From NCBI GenBank assembly GCA_963742955.1, contig CAVUOA010000009.1, positions 372,001 through 436,000 of the forward strand: a stretch of DNA of 64,000 nucleotides, read 5' to 3'. This DNA comes from CAVUOA01 sp963742955 (GTDB lineage: Bacteria; Bacteroidota; Ignavibacteria; Tepidaquicellales; OLB5). The notes below the pieces were generated by a model. It was not told the DNA's origin. It searched no databases and worked only from the letters and a program-made list of their open reading frames with translations. A program made the position numbers and the translations under genes. Positions 8,444 through 18,700 of this stretch are shown here, piece by piece; position 1 is the stretch's first letter, and each line of letters starts with the position of its first letter.

Positions 8444-9608
8444 TCAGGCTGCAAAGCTCTTCCTTGCAGCCATATAAACCTGTTCTACTGTTATGTGCAG
8501 CATGCAAGTCGGGTTTTTGCATCCGTAATCATGTCCAAGATACAAACACGGACTGCAAAATTTATCGCTCTGAATTGCTATTGAATTTCTGCTGTACGCA
8601 CCCCATTTAACAGGGTTAGTCGGACCATGAAGCCCAATAGTTTTTGTACCTACACATGTAGAAATATGAAGAATACCGGTATTGCTGCATACCATCAATT
8701 TTGCTCTTTCAACAATTGCTGCGGTTTGGTCTATTGTATATTTTCCAGCCGTGTTAATTGCAAAATCTTTTATTCCTTCATAAAGAGCGCTGCAAATTTC
8801 GCCTTCGATGCCTGTGCCGGTTATAATAATCCTGATATTATTATCAAAATCATAAAGCCTGTTGCCAGTTCAATATAGTTGCTAACTTTCCATTCGCTGC
8901 GGTTTACCGTTTGCTCCGCATCCCGGATGAAAACATAATTACAGTTTTATCTTCAAGATTATTCTTCTATCCAGAAATTATCTCTGAATTTTCTGTCTTC
9001 GGGTGTGAGGTAATATTCAAGCTGAAGTTCATCATAATCCAGTTTTTTACCAAATGGAATTAAACCCAGCGGCATCAATAAATCCATAAAGTTTTCCAGC
9101 TCATGTTTTGTTCTGCTGTGGTCAACAACGGCATCGTTAATAACATGTTTCCATTGTCCTTCGGTTTTGAAACCGATTGAATAATCTTTTTTGGCAAAAC
9201 AAACAATTACCGAGTCTATTCTTTCCCATTGCGCTCCATCTATTATAACTTCATACTTAACTTTTCTAAGCTCTTTAATGAATTTCACAAATTTAAGAGG
9301 GTTCTTTAAGAAATCATAGACTCTGCAATTAATTATTTTATCAACATACGGGATTTTTTCAATTATAGCTTCGTTTATATCCGAACACATAAAAGTTAAA
9401 GTTGCATCCGGAAATGACTGCTTTAACTTTCCTTAAGTGTTGGAATCAATAAAATAGCATCGCCTATTGCAGCAAGCTTGATGAAAAGAATATTTTGAAT
9501 GTTTTCAATCGGCAACCGTCTTTTCTTGCGGGTAAAGAGCGCGAGGAGAATTACAACCGGAATTCCGAGATATCTGTCAAAAAACCTGAATATTTTTTTT
9601 CTTCTCAT
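8444..9608 (-). pseudogene. Glycosyltransferase family 9 (heptosyltransferase-like), multiply frameshifted
   Basis: Pieces of one GT9 protein lie in three reading frames. The start at 9608 gives IQNILFIKLAAIGDAILLIPTL, the family N-terminus. After a shift near 9425 the frame continues FPDATLTFMCSDINEAII up to about 8960. Shifts near 8955, 8915 and 8870 then pass through HPGCGANGK, RIIITGTGIEGEIC and the donor-site region MVCSNTGILHISTCVG, ending at 8444 with CSPCLYLGHDYGC. The repaired length (~388 residues) and motif order match ADP-heptose:LPS heptosyltransferases, which build the LPS core at the inner membrane. Every motif is intact, so either the gene decayed very recently or, more likely, about four consensus indels are present. 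Sugar specificity is unknown. Confidence 0.75.
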
Positions 9609-9700
9609 TAAGATTCGAAATATCTTTTAATAATCACTATAATTATATCGAAAAAATATATAAATTAATTAAATAAATGCTATTAGTTTATTAAAATTAC

Positions 9701-10096
9701 ATGCAGAAAAAATCAAATTCCAATGACTTATTAATAGAGTCCGCTTTCGGCGCATTGAAAAATTCACGTTCACCTCATTCTAAATTCAAAGTTGGCGCCG
9801 CACTGCTAAGTTCATCCGGTAAAATCTACATCGGCACTAACATAGAATTTGATGCATTTACACTTACCGTCTGCGCAGAAAGGTCAGCCCTTTTTAACGC
9901 AATTTCACATGGTGAGAGAAACTTCACTCAAATTGCAATAGCAACCAATTCCGAAAAGTTCAAATTCCCATGCGGATTATGCCGGCAGGCGCTTATAGAA
10001 TTTAATCCTGAACTCGAAATAATTCTTTTAAATAAGAACAAAAAATTGAAGAAAATCATTCTCAAAGAACTTCTTCCGAATTTCTTCAAACTTTAA
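9701..10096 (+). CDS. cdd: Cytidine deaminase
   Basis: A 131-residue protein, normal for the small tetrameric zinc enzyme that deaminates cytidine and deoxycytidine to uridine. SPHSKFKVGAAL near residue 25, the zinc/catalytic motif TVCAERSALFNAI and the second cysteine pair PCGLCRQAL are all present. The glutamate of CAE is the proton shuttle. The usual N-E-N substrate motif is IEFDAF here. The stop overlaps the ATG of thymidine kinase (TAATG), so the salvage genes are translationally coupled. Confidence 0.93.
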   Translation: MQKKSNSNDLLIESAFGALKNSRSPHSKFKVGAALLSSSGKIYIGTNIEFDAFTLTVCAERSALFNAISHGERNFTQIAIATNSEKFKFPCGLCRQALIEFNPELEIILLNKNKKLKKIILKELLPNFFKL

Positions 10097-10707
10097 TGTT
10101 TTTAACAGAACAAAACTATAGAATTTTTAATATAATGACTGATTTAGATAATATTAAGAGAAATTTTACGGGACAAATTGAAGTCATATGCGGCTCTATG
10201 TTCAGCGGAAAAACCGAAGAATTAATCCGCAGACTCAGACGCGCACAAATTGCTAAGCAAAAAGTATCGATTTTTAAACCGAGAATAGATAACCGGTACA
10301 GCCAGAATGATATAGTTTCTCACAGCAACCAAAGCATACCTTCAACTGTAGTCGATTCGGCCGATGAAATACTGCTTTTTTCAGCCGGTGCTGACGTAAT
10401 TGGTATCGATGAATCACAATTCTTCGATACTAACCTGGTTGAAGTATGCCAGAAGCTTGCTGACCAGGGAAAACGTGTAATTGTAGCAGGTCTTGATACA
10501 GATTACAGGGGCATTCCGTTTGAACCTATCCCCCAGCTTTTGGCGATTGCCGAATATATCACCAAAACACTTGCAGTATGCGTTAAGTGCGGCGCTCCCG
10601 CTAACAGAACTCAGAGAATTACAAAAGATAGTGACAGGGTTGTAGTAGGAGCAGAAGATGTCTACGAAGCAAGATGCCGCAATTGCTATGAACCTCCGGA
10701 GGAATAA
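10096..10707 (+). CDS. tdk: Thymidine kinase
   Basis: A type II thymidine kinase. It has P-loop GSMFSGKTEELIRRLRR, the DESQFFD motif with catalytic Glu in VIGIDESQFF, the lasso-loop region GLDTDYRGIPF, and a zinc ribbon (VCVKCGAPANRTQR and CRNCYEPP). It phosphorylates thymidine to dTMP. The ATG at 10096 overlaps the cdd stop and gives 203 residues. An in-frame ATG at 10135 would give 190 residues, closer to the usual length, so the start is uncertain. Confidence 0.93.
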   Translation: MFLTEQNYRIFNIMTDLDNIKRNFTGQIEVICGSMFSGKTEELIRRLRRAQIAKQKVSIFKPRIDNRYSQNDIVSHSNQSIPSTVVDSADEILLFSAGADVIGIDESQFFDTNLVEVCQKLADQGKRVIVAGLDTDYRGIPFEPIPQLLAIAEYITKTLAVCVKCGAPANRTQRITKDSDRVVVGAEDVYEARCRNCYEPPEE

Positions 10708-10710
10708 GAA

Positions 10711-11244
10711 ATGGATAAAATAATAACAATATTCGGGTCAGGTGAAATTAGTTCAGGTGACCCGCTTTACAAAGATGCAGAACAAATAGGAAAGCTGCTT
10801 GCGGTAAACGGATTCGTAGTATGTTCCGGCGGTTACGGGGGAACTATGGAAGCAGTTTGCAAGGGTGCTAAATCAGTAAATGGCAGAACAATCGGTATTA
10901 CAATTGATTATCCCGGAAATGCTCCAAACGACTATGTTGATGAAAATGTTGTTATGCCGAACTGGGTAGAACGGCTAATGGAATTAATAGCAATTGGTGA
11001 TGCTTATATTGTGTTAAAAGGAGGTTCCGGCACACTTGTTGAAATTTCAGCTGTTATAGAAATGATGAATAAAAAAATAATGAAGCAGAAAACATTGATA
11101 TTTTACGGCGATTTCTGGAAAGGTGTAATTGAGACTTTGAAGAAAGATTCGGAAAAATTGAAAACAGCAGTCGATGCAAATGTAAAGTTTGCCTCGGAAA
11201 GCCATAAGAGATCGTTGAACTTACTTAAGTCCTTTAATAATTGA
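10711..11244 (+). CDS. LOG/TIGR00725-like Rossmann protein, possible nucleotide phosphoribohydrolase
   Basis: A 177-residue protein with ITIFGSGEISSGDPLY at the start, then VVCSGGYGGTMEAVCKGA and GGSGTLVEISAVIEM. These match the GGxxGxMxAVxxGA and PGGxGTxxE motifs of lysine decarboxylase-like/LOG proteins, with KGG in place of PGG. LOG proteins cleave nucleoside 5'-monophosphates to free base and ribose 5-phosphate. The position 3 bases after tdk supports a nucleotide-related role, but the substrate is not known. It is followed by a palindromic repeat that may end the transcript. Confidence 0.75.
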   Translation: MDKIITIFGSGEISSGDPLYKDAEQIGKLLAVNGFVVCSGGYGGTMEAVCKGAKSVNGRTIGITIDYPGNAPNDYVDENVVMPNWVERLMELIAIGDAYIVLKGGSGTLVEISAVIEMMNKKIMKQKTLIFYGDFWKGVIETLKKDSEKLKTAVDANVKFASESHKRSLNLLKSFNN

Positions 11245-11269
11245 ACTGTATAAACATCCGATTTACCAG

Positions 11270-11290
11270 ATTCCCGCTTTCGCGGGAATG
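11270..11290. repeat. Palindromic repeat, ATTCCCGC...GCGGGAAT family, copy 1
   Basis: ATTCCCGCTTTCGCGGGAAT forms a perfect 8-base-arm hairpin. Related copies occur at 46531-46550, 48944-48983 and 57180-57201. It sits between the LOG-like gene and the convergent fusion gene and may also act as a terminator. Confidence 0.7.
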
Positions 11291-11309
11291 ACAATTCATT
11301 AAAACTTCT

Positions 11310-14300
11310 TCACCACATCCGTAAAAAATCAAATCCGAACAGCATAGTGAAATAAAATCTCCATTCTTTTCCGTATGTAACAAGCTTGTTTTCATTTGTC
11401 GTTGACGGGAAATAGGCAGAGAATTGGTCTAAACCATATGCTGCATTCAGAGCAAAACTGGTTGGATAAACATAATATGAATATGTTTGCAGGCGAATTT
11501 CAGCGCCAACATCTTTCTTAAAGTCTTTAAACCTTGCTGCATTACCGCTCCATGCATTGCCGACATCGCCGTAAACCGAGAAATATATCTTATCAAAATA
11601 GAACTGCAGGAAATTAAAATCCAAATCGCGCGCTACAGGGAATCTGTATGTCAAATTAGCCGTAAAATACTTATTACCTCCCATTGCATAGAACGGATAT
11701 CCTTTCATTCCCGGGAAACCGCTTGCGTAAAAATCAAAGAAATTATCTACGCTCGGCCCTAATATTGAACCTCCCCTAAGCCTAAAACCCAGAGAATGCG
11801 AGCCAAACAGACCAAACGACTCAGCCCAATCTGCTTCTAACCTGTGGAACTTTGCCGTGTTAAATTCTTCAACCACATTCCCCTGTTCATTTACAACCAG
11901 CTGGGGATTGAGATAATTAAACTCATAATCATATTTCAGCTTAAAATAACTGCCTTCAGGGTTAATATCATCATCTTTGGATGGAATGAAATTTGTATAG
12001 GTATACGTAAGTGATAAATCACGCCCATTAAAATAATTTGTCGATGTTGAAGGTACCTGTCCCACTAAAGGAATATTGAACGCATCAAATTTTGATGTGT
12101 ACCGTGACACAGTAAAACCAACTTTTATATTATGATTGTAATTGATTATTTTAAAAGCCATTGCAAAATCAAACTGAAGCAAATCATAGGTAATTTTCAC
12201 CGGGATAGTATCTATTCCTGCAACAATATCGGCATCGGTTTTCCTGGTAATATTATATCCGGCAAGAGTGAAATTTGGTACGAAACCAAGTTTCTTCAGA
12301 AACAAATCTTTAAAAAAAGGAACACCGTTATTATAATCGAACTGTAAGAACAGGTCGCGTTCAAGATTCCAGTTCATTGATGCACCGCCGAAAATTCCCA
12401 TTTTACCCAATACGTCTTGTGAATAAAAATACAACCCGGGTTTAAAAATATCTAAGAATTTTGCATTTTTTGCATAATTATCAAATCTAATAACCGGAAT
12501 CAGGAACAGCGGAGTTGCAACATTCCTGTACGGTTTACTTGGTTTTACGGCCGGATTATCATCATTGAAATTATGAAGCTTTGTCCAGTTAAACCTGTCT
12601 TTTGGGATAGCAGAGTTAGAATCCATTTGTAATGCATATTTTTCAACTAAACGGTCAGGTCTTTTATAAATAGCGCTGCTTGAAGCTACACCTTTTTCAA
12701 TATCGGTGTATGACTTCAATAAGCTTATTTTATATCCTGTTGAATTAAAGGAGGCATAAACAAGGTTGCCTGAAGTATCTGTAAAGGGCATAAATGCTCC
12801 CCCCAATACATTTGTCAGCTGGCTGATATTGTTTTTCTTTTCCATTGGAGGCACCATTATATCATTTGCAATATCATACTTATAAATATTATAGATACCG
12901 GTTAAATCCGAAGCAAAATAAAGGTATTTGCCATCCTTTGAGTATACGGGGCATCTGTAATCAGTAGTACTATCCTGAAACATTGTTTCTATTTTGGTAT
13001 TTGAGACATCAATTTTCTTAATGTTTCTTGCTCCGTTTTTAGAGTAATCAAATACAATAAATCTGCCGTCAGGTGACCATTTGGGGGCAAATATTTGCTC
13101 GCCGTTAGAGAAACTTGTAAGCTGGGTAATAACTTTTACTTTGTTTCCCTCAGGATTAGCTGCTACAAAGAGATTTTGAGTACCGTCATGGTTGGTAACG
13201 AAACAAATTTGCTTACCGTCATATGAATATGCAGGCGCATGAGCCCTGAGACCGAATGTAACCTGCTTTTCTTCCTTAGATTTTATATCGAATTCATACA
13301 AATCAAATATGCTTTTATCGTGAATAGTGGGCTTATTCCTTCTTGCGAATATGATTTTCTTTCCGTCTGGTGACCATGAATATGAACCGCTTACCCTATC
13401 AATCAGCAATTCATCATCATTATCATCTTTTTTGCTTACGTCATGTACAAATAATGATGTTCCGCCGTAATCGTAAGTTTTGTTTGAAAGATACGTTATC
13501 TTCTTCCCGTCCGGTGAGAATTGAGGAAAGTAGTTCGCAAACCCGACTTTAGCAATTTCATCGCCCTGAACTAAATCTTTTTTAAGATTCTCTACTCTAT
13601 CTGCATAATCTTTTTCAAGAAATTTTTTCCATTCTTCATATAATTCTTTGCCAGATTTCCCAATTGCTTTTCTGAATGCTGCTTCACAATTATACGTAAG
13701 CGGGTTACCAAGGTATCCTGATAGTTCCTTCAGTTTATCTTCACCGTATTTATTTGAAATGTATCGTACAAGTGCAAAACCATGGTTATATATTGATTCA
13801 GCTTGCAGAGTCGTAACTGAGGCAAACTGCCCCATTTCTTCCCAGCTCAGCATTTTATTACCCAGAACCTCCATTCGTAAAATCATATCCCTGTGTGAAT
13901 CCCACATGTCATATCCCATTTGCTGGCGCTGATACTGCGCTACACCTTCAGCCATCCATGCAGGTACATCTGAACCTGAAACAGGATATGATACTATTAC
14001 ATTAGGATAACCATATAGCACATCCGGTCTTCTCTCTTTTTCATAATTAAGCCACTGCAGATAAATTGATGGCATTTTAACGGAATACTTCATAGCTGAC
14101 TGTATCTGCACTATATGGGTAAACTCATGCGTGATAACGTTTCTTAGCCAGTCGTGTGTACCTCTCAAGTCGAAATCAAGCGCGCTTGATGCAATTTCAA
14201 TCCTGTTACCGTAATAATCGGTTGCACCGTTAGAATAATCGGATTCGTCATTGACAATCCAGGATGTCTTTGAAGAGGGCTTATAATTATACAGCGATGT

Positions 14301-14498
14301 TATCGGACCATATATCTCTTCCGCAATTTTTGCTGCTGTATATGCCGTTCTTTCTGTACCTTTATGGTAATGGACGTAGAAATGCTCTGTTTCTATTGTA
14401 TACCATTCCAATTCGGGATTTGGGTCAAATTGAGAGAATGTACTGGCTGAAAGGGCAAGAAAAATCACTGCAAAAGCTAAATTTCTTTTAAAATGCAT
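11310..14498 (-). CDS. Secreted HExxH metalloprotease, PD40 beta-propeller and outer-membrane barrel fusion
   Basis: A 1062-residue protein. A signal peptide covers residues 1-22. A peptidase MA-like (gluzincin) domain has HEFTH at 124-128 and downstream WMAEGVAQY, whose E184 fits as third zinc ligand. A run of TolB/PD40 propeller blades spans about residues 310-600, with recurring F(S/A)PDGKKI-type units such as YFPQFSPDGKKITYLS and WSPDGRFIVFDYS. A C-terminal bacterial surface antigen-type beta-barrel lies at about 690-1062 (YPFYAMGGNKYFTANLTYRF, ending FDFLRMW with a terminal aromatic). The final Trp fits BAM-dependent outer-membrane insertion. The protease and propeller would lie on one side of the outer membrane, anchored by the barrel. 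Substrate is unknown. Single-gene unit with a long free upstream region. Confidence 0.85.
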   Translation of the reverse strand: MHFKRNLAFAVIFLALSASTFSQFDPNPELEWYTIETEHFYVHYHKGTERTAYTAAKIAEEIYGPITSLYNYKPSSKTSWIVNDESDYSNGATDYYGNRIEIASSALDFDLRGTHDWLRNVITHEFTHIVQIQSAMKYSVKMPSIYLQWLNYEKERRPDVLYGYPNVIVSYPVSGSDVPAWMAEGVAQYQRQQMGYDMWDSHRDMILRMEVLGNKMLSWEEMGQFASVTTLQAESIYNHGFALVRYISNKYGEDKLKELSGYLGNPLTYNCEAAFRKAIGKSGKELYEEWKKFLEKDYADRVENLKKDLVQGDEIAKVGFANYFPQFSPDGKKITYLSNKTYDYGGTSLFVHDVSKKDDNDDELLIDRVSGSYSWSPDGKKIIFARRNKPTIHDKSIFDLYEFDIKSKEEKQVTFGLRAHAPAYSYDGKQICFVTNHDGTQNLFVAANPEGNKVKVITQLTSFSNGEQIFAPKWSPDGRFIVFDYSKNGARNIKKIDVSNTKIETMFQDSTTDYRCPVYSKDGKYLYFASDLTGIYNIYKYDIANDIMVPPMEKKNNISQLTNVLGGAFMPFTDTSGNLVYASFNSTGYKISLLKSYTDIEKGVASSSAIYKRPDRLVEKYALQMDSNSAIPKDRFNWTKLHNFNDDNPAVKPSKPYRNVATPLFLIPVIRFDNYAKNAKFLDIFKPGLYFYSQDVLGKMGIFGGASMNWNLERDLFLQFDYNNGVPFFKDLFLKKLGFVPNFTLAGYNITRKTDADIVAGIDTIPVKITYDLLQFDFAMAFKIINYNHNIKVGFTVSRYTSKFDAFNIPLVGQVPSTSTNYFNGRDLSLTYTYTNFIPSKDDDINPEGSYFKLKYDYEFNYLNPQLVVNEQGNVVEEFNTAKFHRLEADWAESFGLFGSHSLGFRLRGGSILGPSVDNFFDFYASGFPGMKGYPFYAMGGNKYFTANLTYRFPVARDLDFNFLQFYFDKIYFSVYGDVGNAWSGNAARFKDFKKDVGAEIRLQTYSYYVYPTSFALNAAYGLDQFSAYFPSTTNENKLVTYGKEWRFYFTMLFGFDFLRMW

Positions 14499-15034
14499 AA
14501 AATATCTTTATTGAAATTACTAATGGAATAAATGCAGTAAATGCAAAATTACAAAAAACTCTATTAACATAGTTAACAGATAATTTATGTTATATCAATA
14601 TAAAAATTACTGCGATTTTTATTAAAAAAGCGGGTAAATATTGGCTATAGTTGAAATGTTTTATTGAGAATAAAATTATATAACTTCTGCAAAGTTATAA
14701 TAATTTTAGATAAACTCAAATACCCTAGAAAATGCCGAAAATGATAAAAACGTTAAAATCAAAAAAATTATAAAATACCTCAAATTTTGGTTTTTTTAAT
14801 AACATAATACTATTTAATTTTGGTTACTTTCATAAGGGTAGAAAGTAGCATTCCGCTAACGTATTTGGTTAGTATTTCAATAAATATCTGTTTGAAATAC
14901 AGGGTTTAAATTGAAAAATTCCAAATGGGAATATTCCCCATTAAGGTAATTTTTTAATTGTTGTTTATTTGGTTTATTCAGCAGTTTCAAAACAAATGAA
15001 AATAATTACGCAATAAATAATTTAATCATTAGTT
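14499..15034. other. Long AT-rich divergent intergenic region
   Basis: 536 bases between the metalloprotease fusion (minus) and the barrel/kinase operon (plus). It is mostly A/T tracts and holds no open reading frame of note. It contains the near-palindrome at 14923-14942 and should hold both promoters. No RNA gene is recognised. Confidence 0.4.
14923..14942. promoter_or_regulatory. Near-palindromic operator-like site
   Basis: AAATGGGAATATTCCCCATT is an inverted repeat around GAATATTC with one extra C. It lies 93 bases before the start of the barrel gene. The symmetry suggests a dimeric regulator site, but no regulator is identified. Confidence 0.35.
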
Positions 15035-15787
15035 ATGAAGATTTCGACGATATTGCTTTTTATGTTAAGTTTTTGTGCCACGGGATATTCTCAGACTGAA
15101 AATTCTGAATTCTTGAGTGAGGAAAATGAAATCGGCTTCGGATTTTCAGCTGATTTAAACAGCAGGTACTTAAACAGAGGATTTGAGTACAGCGAAGATT
15201 TTGTTCTACAGCCTTGCGTATGGTCATCATTCAGAAGTTTTTCCTTTTCTATTTGGAGTAATCTAAACCTAAGAAATAGTGAAGGCTATAATACATTTAA
15301 TGAATGTGATTATACACTCAGTTATAACTTCACACATCACAATATTTCTATAGAGCCTGCCATTCAGTTATATACATATCCCGGGTCAGAAGAAAGTTTA
15401 ACCGGTGAAACATCACTTAAGATTTCGTATGCAAGGGGAGATTTTAATTTCTTCGCATCGCAATTTGTTGACGTTGCCAGGTATAAAGGGGCTTATTTTG
15501 CCGAAACAGGAGTGTCATTTGAAAGGCGTCTTGAAGAAAATATTTATATCACAGGCTCGATGTCACTTGGTTTCAGCAATTCAAAATTTAATAATACTTA
15601 CAGCGGAATCCCGGTAAATGCCGTTCATAACTTTTACAGTTCTGCAAGCCTTACATTTTATCCTTACGAGAATCTTTACTTCAGGGGAAAATTCGAAATG
15701 AGCGCCCTCATTAACGGCCGCTTACGTGCATGTAATTGCCGGCAGCCTGTTCTTAATTTTGGAATTTCATTAGGCATGGAGATTTAA
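15035..15787 (+). CDS. Outer-membrane beta-barrel protein, TorF/Gcw_chp porin-like
   Basis: A 250-residue protein with signal peptide MKISTILLFMLSFCATGYS. The mature part is made of alternating hydrophobic/polar strands: FGFSADLNSRYLNRGFEYSED, FSISIWSNL-like strands, GETSLKISYARGDF and LNFGISLGMEI at the end. The first strand with N-S-R-Y-x-x-R-G resembles the TorF putative porin family. Its stop (TAA) is directly followed by the ATG of the histidine kinase, so the two are one operon and the barrel may pass or bind the kinase's stimulus. It carries two cysteines near the C-terminus (CNCRQP). Confidence 0.7.
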   Translation: MKISTILLFMLSFCATGYSQTENSEFLSEENEIGFGFSADLNSRYLNRGFEYSEDFVLQPCVWSSFRSFSFSIWSNLNLRNSEGYNTFNECDYTLSYNFTHHNISIEPAIQLYTYPGSEESLTGETSLKISYARGDFNFFASQFVDVARYKGAYFAETGVSFERRLEENIYITGSMSLGFSNSKFNNTYSGIPVNAVHNFYSSASLTFYPYENLYFRGKFEMSALINGRLRACNCRQPVLNFGISLGMEI

Positions 15788-18700
15788 ATGCTAAAGAGTT
15801 TAAAATCAAAACTGATTTTTCTTGTTGCGCTTTTCATACTGTTCTTTATTGCGCTTATTACGTATAACAGGTACGAAACAACCGAAGAAGCGGATTCGCT
15901 GTTTAAAATTAGAGTTGACGAGAAAAACAAATTGTTTGATAAACTGATAAGCCTTAAGGGGAATTCGATGGAGTTGTTTGCCTATGACTACACATACTGG
16001 GACGAGATGGTTAATTTTGTTACAGCAGATAAAGTGAATAAAGAATGGGCATACGATAATCTTGAAAGTGTTCTGCAAAGTTTTCAGGTTAACTATGTTT
16101 GGGTTTATAAAAAGGATTTTAGCCTCTTTTATTCTTGCGGAAACATTATGGACAGTTCGATTATTATTTCCCCTTTTAATGATAACCAGCTTAAGAATAT
16201 TTTTTCAAAAAATCATTTCTCTCACTTTTTTATAAGAAGTGATTCAGGGATAGTCGAAATCAGAACCGCCCCGATTCAACCCTCTAATGACCTTAACAGA
16301 ACAACGACTCCCCAGGGATATTTTATTACCGGTAAACTGTGGGATAAAAAGTATGTTAATGATTTATCACAAATTCTGGAAGGGAATCTCTGCGTTTTGC
16401 CATATTCTGAATCAAAAATTGATTTATCGGAAGGCATCCTTACCTCAGATACACTGATTGTAAAAAGAACCTTATACGATTGGAAAGATTATCCTGTTTC
16501 GCAATTAAAATTTGCCCTCGAAAAAGATTTTTATAAAGAAGAGCTGCAAAGTTACTTCAGAAAAGAATATTACATATTCATTATTTTTATGACTCTCTTA
16601 TTGAGTGTATCTGTTCTAATATTTGCAAACTGGTTTTCAAACCCTTTAAAAAGGATTTTTAAATCTCTTGAAACAGCTGACCTCAGTCATATTGAAAGCC
16701 TTAAAAATAACAGAACTGAATTAGGAAAGCTGGCAAATATTTTATTCGAGCATAAAAATGACGAAATACGGTTAAAGAAAAGCGAAGAAAAATACCGCGC
16801 CTTTATTTACCAATCATTAGAGGCTATCTGGAGAATTGAATTTGAAACCCCCATTTCTATTCACTTGACTGAGGAAGAACAAATAAGTGAAATGTTCCGA
16901 ACCGCATTTATTGCTGAATGCAATGATGCAAAGGCTAAAATATACGGTTACAGAAAATCGGAAGAACTTGTGGGGAAAAAAATCAGTGAGATTCTAATAC
17001 CTTCTGATGAGGTAAACATTAATTTTATTGTTAATTTTATAAGGTCCGGATTGAAGCTAACAGAAGCAGAAACACACGGAATAGATTTGAACGGAAATAT
17101 TAAATATGTTCTTAATAACGTTGTTGGTGTTATAGAAAATGATTGTGTAGTTAGAGTTTGGGGCACAAGTATGGATATTACAGACAAAAAACTTACCGAA
17201 AGAGCATTAATTGAAGAACAAGACAGGTATCAGGCTTTGTTTGAAAGGTCGATGGATTGTGTTTACATTCACGACTTTGAAGGAAATTTTATTGATGCTA
17301 ACCCGGCTGCGCTTAACCTGCTTGGTTACGAAAAATCTGAAATCCCAAATTTAAACTTCACTAATATTTTGTGTGAAGAGTACATACCGAAAGCAATAGA
17401 AATGATGCAGGTTGTAATCAAAAACGGATTTCATCCTAACATCATAGAATTTAAAGCGAAACATAAATCCGGCAGACTTTTAGACTTTGAGGTGCAGGCT
17501 TCTCTTAAGTATAAAGACGGCAAACCGATAGCAATTCTCGGATTAGCCAGAGATATAACCGAGCGGAAAAAGAACGAAGCTATCATTGCAGAAAACGAAA
17601 GGAAACTTTCAACTCTATTAAAAAACCTGCAGGGAATGGCTTACCGGTGCAGCAATGACGGAAATTGGACAATGGAGTTTGTTAGTGAGGGCTGTAAAAA
17701 GCTAACCGGATATGAGGGCACTGACCTAATAAAAAATAAAATTCTCAGCTATACAGATATTGTACATCCCGGTGACAGAGAATACGTTAGGGAGATTGTC
17801 AAGGAAGCTTTGAATAATAAAACTTCTTTCGAGCTGATTTACAGGATTAAAACGGCAAATAATGATATTAAATGGGTTTTGGAGAAAGGACAGGGAATTT
17901 ATAACGGTAACTGCAAAGCTGCAGCCCTTGAAGGATTTATTAGTGATATTACCGAACAGAAAAAAATCGAAGAATCAATTATTAAGGCAAGAGATTTTTA
18001 TCTTACTCTCTTCGATGAATTTCCTACACTGATTTGGAGAGCGGGCCAGGATTCGAAAACCAATTATTATAACCAAACATGGCTAAAGTTCAGGGGCGTT
18101 ACGCTGGCTGAAGAACTGGATATGGGATGGAAAGCCGCTGTTCACCCTGAAGACGTTGATATGATAGAAACAATTTATGATAGTTCTTTTAAACAAAGAA
18201 AACCTTTCAGAATCGAATACAGGCTTAAACACAATAGCGGGAATTTTCATTGGGTAATGGATATCGGAAGACCATTTTATGAACTTGACGGAAGTTTTGG
18301 AGGTTTTATTGGAACCTGTATGGATATTAACGAACAGAAAATACTGGAAGAATCATTGATAGTGTCAACGGAACATTATAAAAACCTTTTTGAAAATGCT
18401 CACGACCCCATATTGATATTTAAGCCGGATGGTGAATTTATATTAGATGTAAACAAGCAGGCATGCCAAATTTACGGATACAACAAAAACGAAATGATCG
18501 GCAGGTCATTGGTTGAATTCTCCACTGATATAGCGCACGGAAATGCAATGATTGAAAGAACTCTGGAAGAGAAATATATTCAGGGTATAGAAACAGTTCA
18601 TATTAACAAAGAAGGTAATAAAATGTTCATCGAGTCAAATGCTGCATTAATTAATTTCAAAGGGGAAAAAGCAATTCTTACTATAAACCGTAATGTTACT

